Below are positions 63,112 to 64,000 of a stretch of 64,000 bases of DNA, piece after piece (within the stretch, counting starts at the first letter, position 1; each line of letters starts with the position of its first letter). Below the pieces are notes generated by a model. That model had not been told where the DNA came from. It saw only the letters and a program-made list of their open reading frames with translations, and ran no database searches. The stretch lies in NCBI GenBank assembly GCA_029262635.1, contig JAJCZA010000029.1, positions 110,559-174,558 on the forward strand. The letters are read 5' to 3'. Both the position numbers and the translations under genes were made by a program. This DNA is from Vampirovibrionales bacterium (GTDB lineage Bacteria > Cyanobacteriota > Vampirovibrionia > Vampirovibrionales > Vampirovibrionaceae).

Positions 63112-63399
63112 TTAGATAAATGGCTTATTACTTTTTTGTAAATTTGCTTGCCAGTGAAGTGGTTGTAGGTTAGATATATGATCGCTTCCACCTCTAGAAA
63201 CCGGAAATATATGATCAATTTCCCAACCATACTGGTGGCTTCTATTACCATAGGCTATCCTTGAAATTATATTCCCGTACAAGTCCTTTCTATAGCCCAA
63301 TATCTCCATCCTATACGAAATTACCGAGGCTTTGTTCCAAACCTGTTCTACTAAATTTGAGTCATATAACGTGCTGCGCAACGAGTTCAAGTAGCTCAT
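63112..63399 (-). CDS. Small HNH endonuclease
   Basis: 95 residues. The HNH motif is WEIDHIFPVSRGGSDHISNL followed by QPLHWQANLQKSNK, with the metal-binding His pair and Asn intact. It is the first gene of a cassette followed by AlbA_2 (35 bp) and the broken HNH gene. It may cut DNA as part of a restriction-like or homing function. Confidence 0.8.
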   Translation of the reverse strand: MSYLNSLRSTLYDSNLVEQVWNKASVISYRMEILGYRKDLYGNIISRIAYGNRSHQYGWEIDHIFPVSRGGSDHISNLQPLHWQANLQKSNKPFI

Positions 63400-63511
63400 G
63401 AAAAATCCCCTATATTGAGTCTAACGCTATCCTTAATTACTTTAATAACTATAGTCATGATTTGTGACATTTTTATGACAATATAAACAATCTGAGGGCT
63501 ATCAATTTTTC

Positions 63512-63540
63512 TCAACATCGGATATCCTGTTAAATATAAT
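63512..63540 (+). promoter_or_regulatory. Promoter reading across the right att site of element 2
   Basis: TCAACA at 63512-63517, a 17-bp spacer and a perfect TATAAT at 63535-63540. Transcription would begin near 63547, about 40 nt before the GTG at 63587, and run out of the element across the att site. Confidence 0.65.
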
Positions 63541-63555
63541 ACAGGTCAATCTCTT

Positions 63556-63563
63556 GGCCAAAC
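63556..63563. repeat. Arm-type repeat of element 2, right end
   Basis: GGCCAAAC matching 51383 and 51402 at the left end; AGGTCAAT at 63543 is a weaker relative. Confidence 0.5.
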
Positions 63564-63586
63564 TATACGAGAAGGAGGAATATCGA

Positions 63587-63904
63587 GTGAAGTCTAAGAA
63601 CCACTATAGAAAAGGATCTTGTGGCAGCGATGTCGAGCTTTCACGGAGGCGGCAGGGGTTCGACTCCCCTACGGGGTACCACTCTTTTAAAGCTCCAGAT
63701 AAAGCGTTTCAGCCCTCTGGGGCTTTATTATATTCTTCAGAAATAGAAGCGATTAATCAACAAACTTGGACACAACTTGGACAAATGATGTCAGTGTCCG
63801 AGTTTGCCAACGTGTTTGGAATATCACCACGCACTATAAAGAGATGGTGTGTAGCAGAAGGTGTTGCTAACTATTTGAGAGTTTTAATGCAAAAAGTAAT
63901 TTAA
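63587..63904 (+). CDS. Hybrid gene: start module of int2 fused through att to a third integrase fragment
   Basis: AAGGAGG (63572-63578) lies 8 nt before GTG 63587; a TTG further upstream (63554) is in frame but less likely. The product begins MKSKNHYRKGSCGSDVE, passes through the tRNA 3' part as LSRRRQGFDSPTGY, and continues into element 3 as FKAPDKAFQPSGALLYSS. It ends after a helix-turn-helix of the integrase type (MSVSEFANVFGISPRTIKRW) at a stop. In a circular element 2 the same start would instead lead into int2 in frame. Confidence 0.7.
   Translation: MKSKNHYRKGSCGSDVELSRRRQGFDSPTGYHSFKAPDKAFQPSGALLYSSEIEAINQQTWTQLGQMMSVSEFANVFGISPRTIKRWCVAEGVANYLRVLMQKVI
63638..63678 (+). repeat. Third copy of the att core (tRNA-Glu 3' part)
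   Basis: 41 bp from the anticodon loop (CTTTCACGG) to the 3' end, identical to 40050-40090 and 51251-51291. The 5' half of the tRNA is absent here, so it is not a tRNA gene. It marks the right end of element 2. Confidence 0.9.
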
Positions 63905-64000
63905 GGCTTGCGACGACCATTGATTTTGATTTTGAATAGCAAAATGTTTTCCGTCGAAATCTTGCTAAATAGTGACGGATACGAGAATTCATTCCTTCTA
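63679..64000. mobile_element. Left end of a third element, only partly visible
   Basis: After the third att core comes a third terminator hairpin (63689-63726), its own repeats (ACTTGGACA at 63764 and 63775), and the start of an integrase-like gene that stops at 63904. The last 96 bp hold nothing recognisable. It may be a remnant or may continue outside the window. Confidence 0.6.
63689..63729 (+). terminator. Terminator hairpin after the third att copy
   Basis: AAAGCTCCAGA (63689) / TCTGGGGCTTT (63716), 11 positions with one mismatch, T-rich tail. It is placed 10 bp after the tRNA end, as in the other two copies, and inside the open frame. Confidence 0.7.

Overview
The window looks like a chromosomal contig of a Gram-negative-type bacterium of moderate GC. 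The best guess, by inference only, is a non-photosynthetic relative of the Cyanobacteria (Vampirovibrionia/Melainabacteria). The main pointer is an OmpR-type response regulator at 23.3 kb that reads very like cyanobacterial RpaB. It sits among many small proteins I do not recognise. TTG and GTG starts are common.

Positions 1-40000 are core chromosome with short operons and clear intrinsic terminators. In order they hold: alanine racemase (5' end cut off), a 1336-residue divergent alpha-amylase-like protein, two dipeptide-type ABC permeases, a zinc-binding protein, a CPA2 cation/proton antiporter, PriA, a membrane protein, MiaA, an M3-like metallopeptidase, a pilin-like protein, acylphosphatase, a PDZ protein, a secreted repeat protein, leucine dehydrogenase, a YkgJ-like protein, the RpaB-like regulator with a downstream lipoprotein, a TPR protein, an MnmC-like methyltransferase coupled to HemW, isocitrate dehydrogenase, a zinc-ribbon protein, a peptide-binding lipoprotein that could feed the ABC permeases, a HAD acid phosphatase and a GH35 beta-galactosidase. 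Peptide uptake plus polysaccharide and galactoside hydrolysis suggests a scavenging or predatory life.

Positions 40018-64000 are a tandem array of integrated elements at one tRNA-Glu(TTC) gene. Element 1 (about 40091-51291) carries a tyrosine integrase, small exported and membrane proteins, a Panacea-type and a HigBA-type toxin-antitoxin pair, and a replication module with a TOPRIM/DnaB-like primase-helicase. Element 2 (about 51292-63678) carries a related integrase, a KAP P-loop NTPase, a lone tail tape-measure-like protein, and an HNH / AlbA_2 / HNH cassette whose last gene is frame-disrupted. A third element begins at 63679, and only the first part of its integrase-like gene is visible. 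A 41-bp block, the 3' part of tRNA-Glu from the anticodon loop onward, is identical at 40050, 51251 and 63638.

The most striking observation is how the integrase genes are built. In the integrated state neither integrase has an ATG, GTG or TTG that would keep its N-terminal helix-turn-helix, yet each frame stays open backwards into the tRNA sequence. The missing start lies at the opposite end of the same element: a candidate promoter, a good Shine-Dalgarno sequence exactly 8 nt before a start codon, and a frame that enters the att/tRNA block. Joining the two ends, as excision and circularisation would do, gives full-length integrases of about 420 and 425 residues. Their N-termini are translated through the tRNA-Glu sequence, and the two elements use different reading frames of that same tRNA. 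Integration would therefore cut the integrase off from its start codon, and the frame difference keeps element 1 from activating element 2. Each element also rebuilds a terminator hairpin just after the tRNA without closing the integrase frame.
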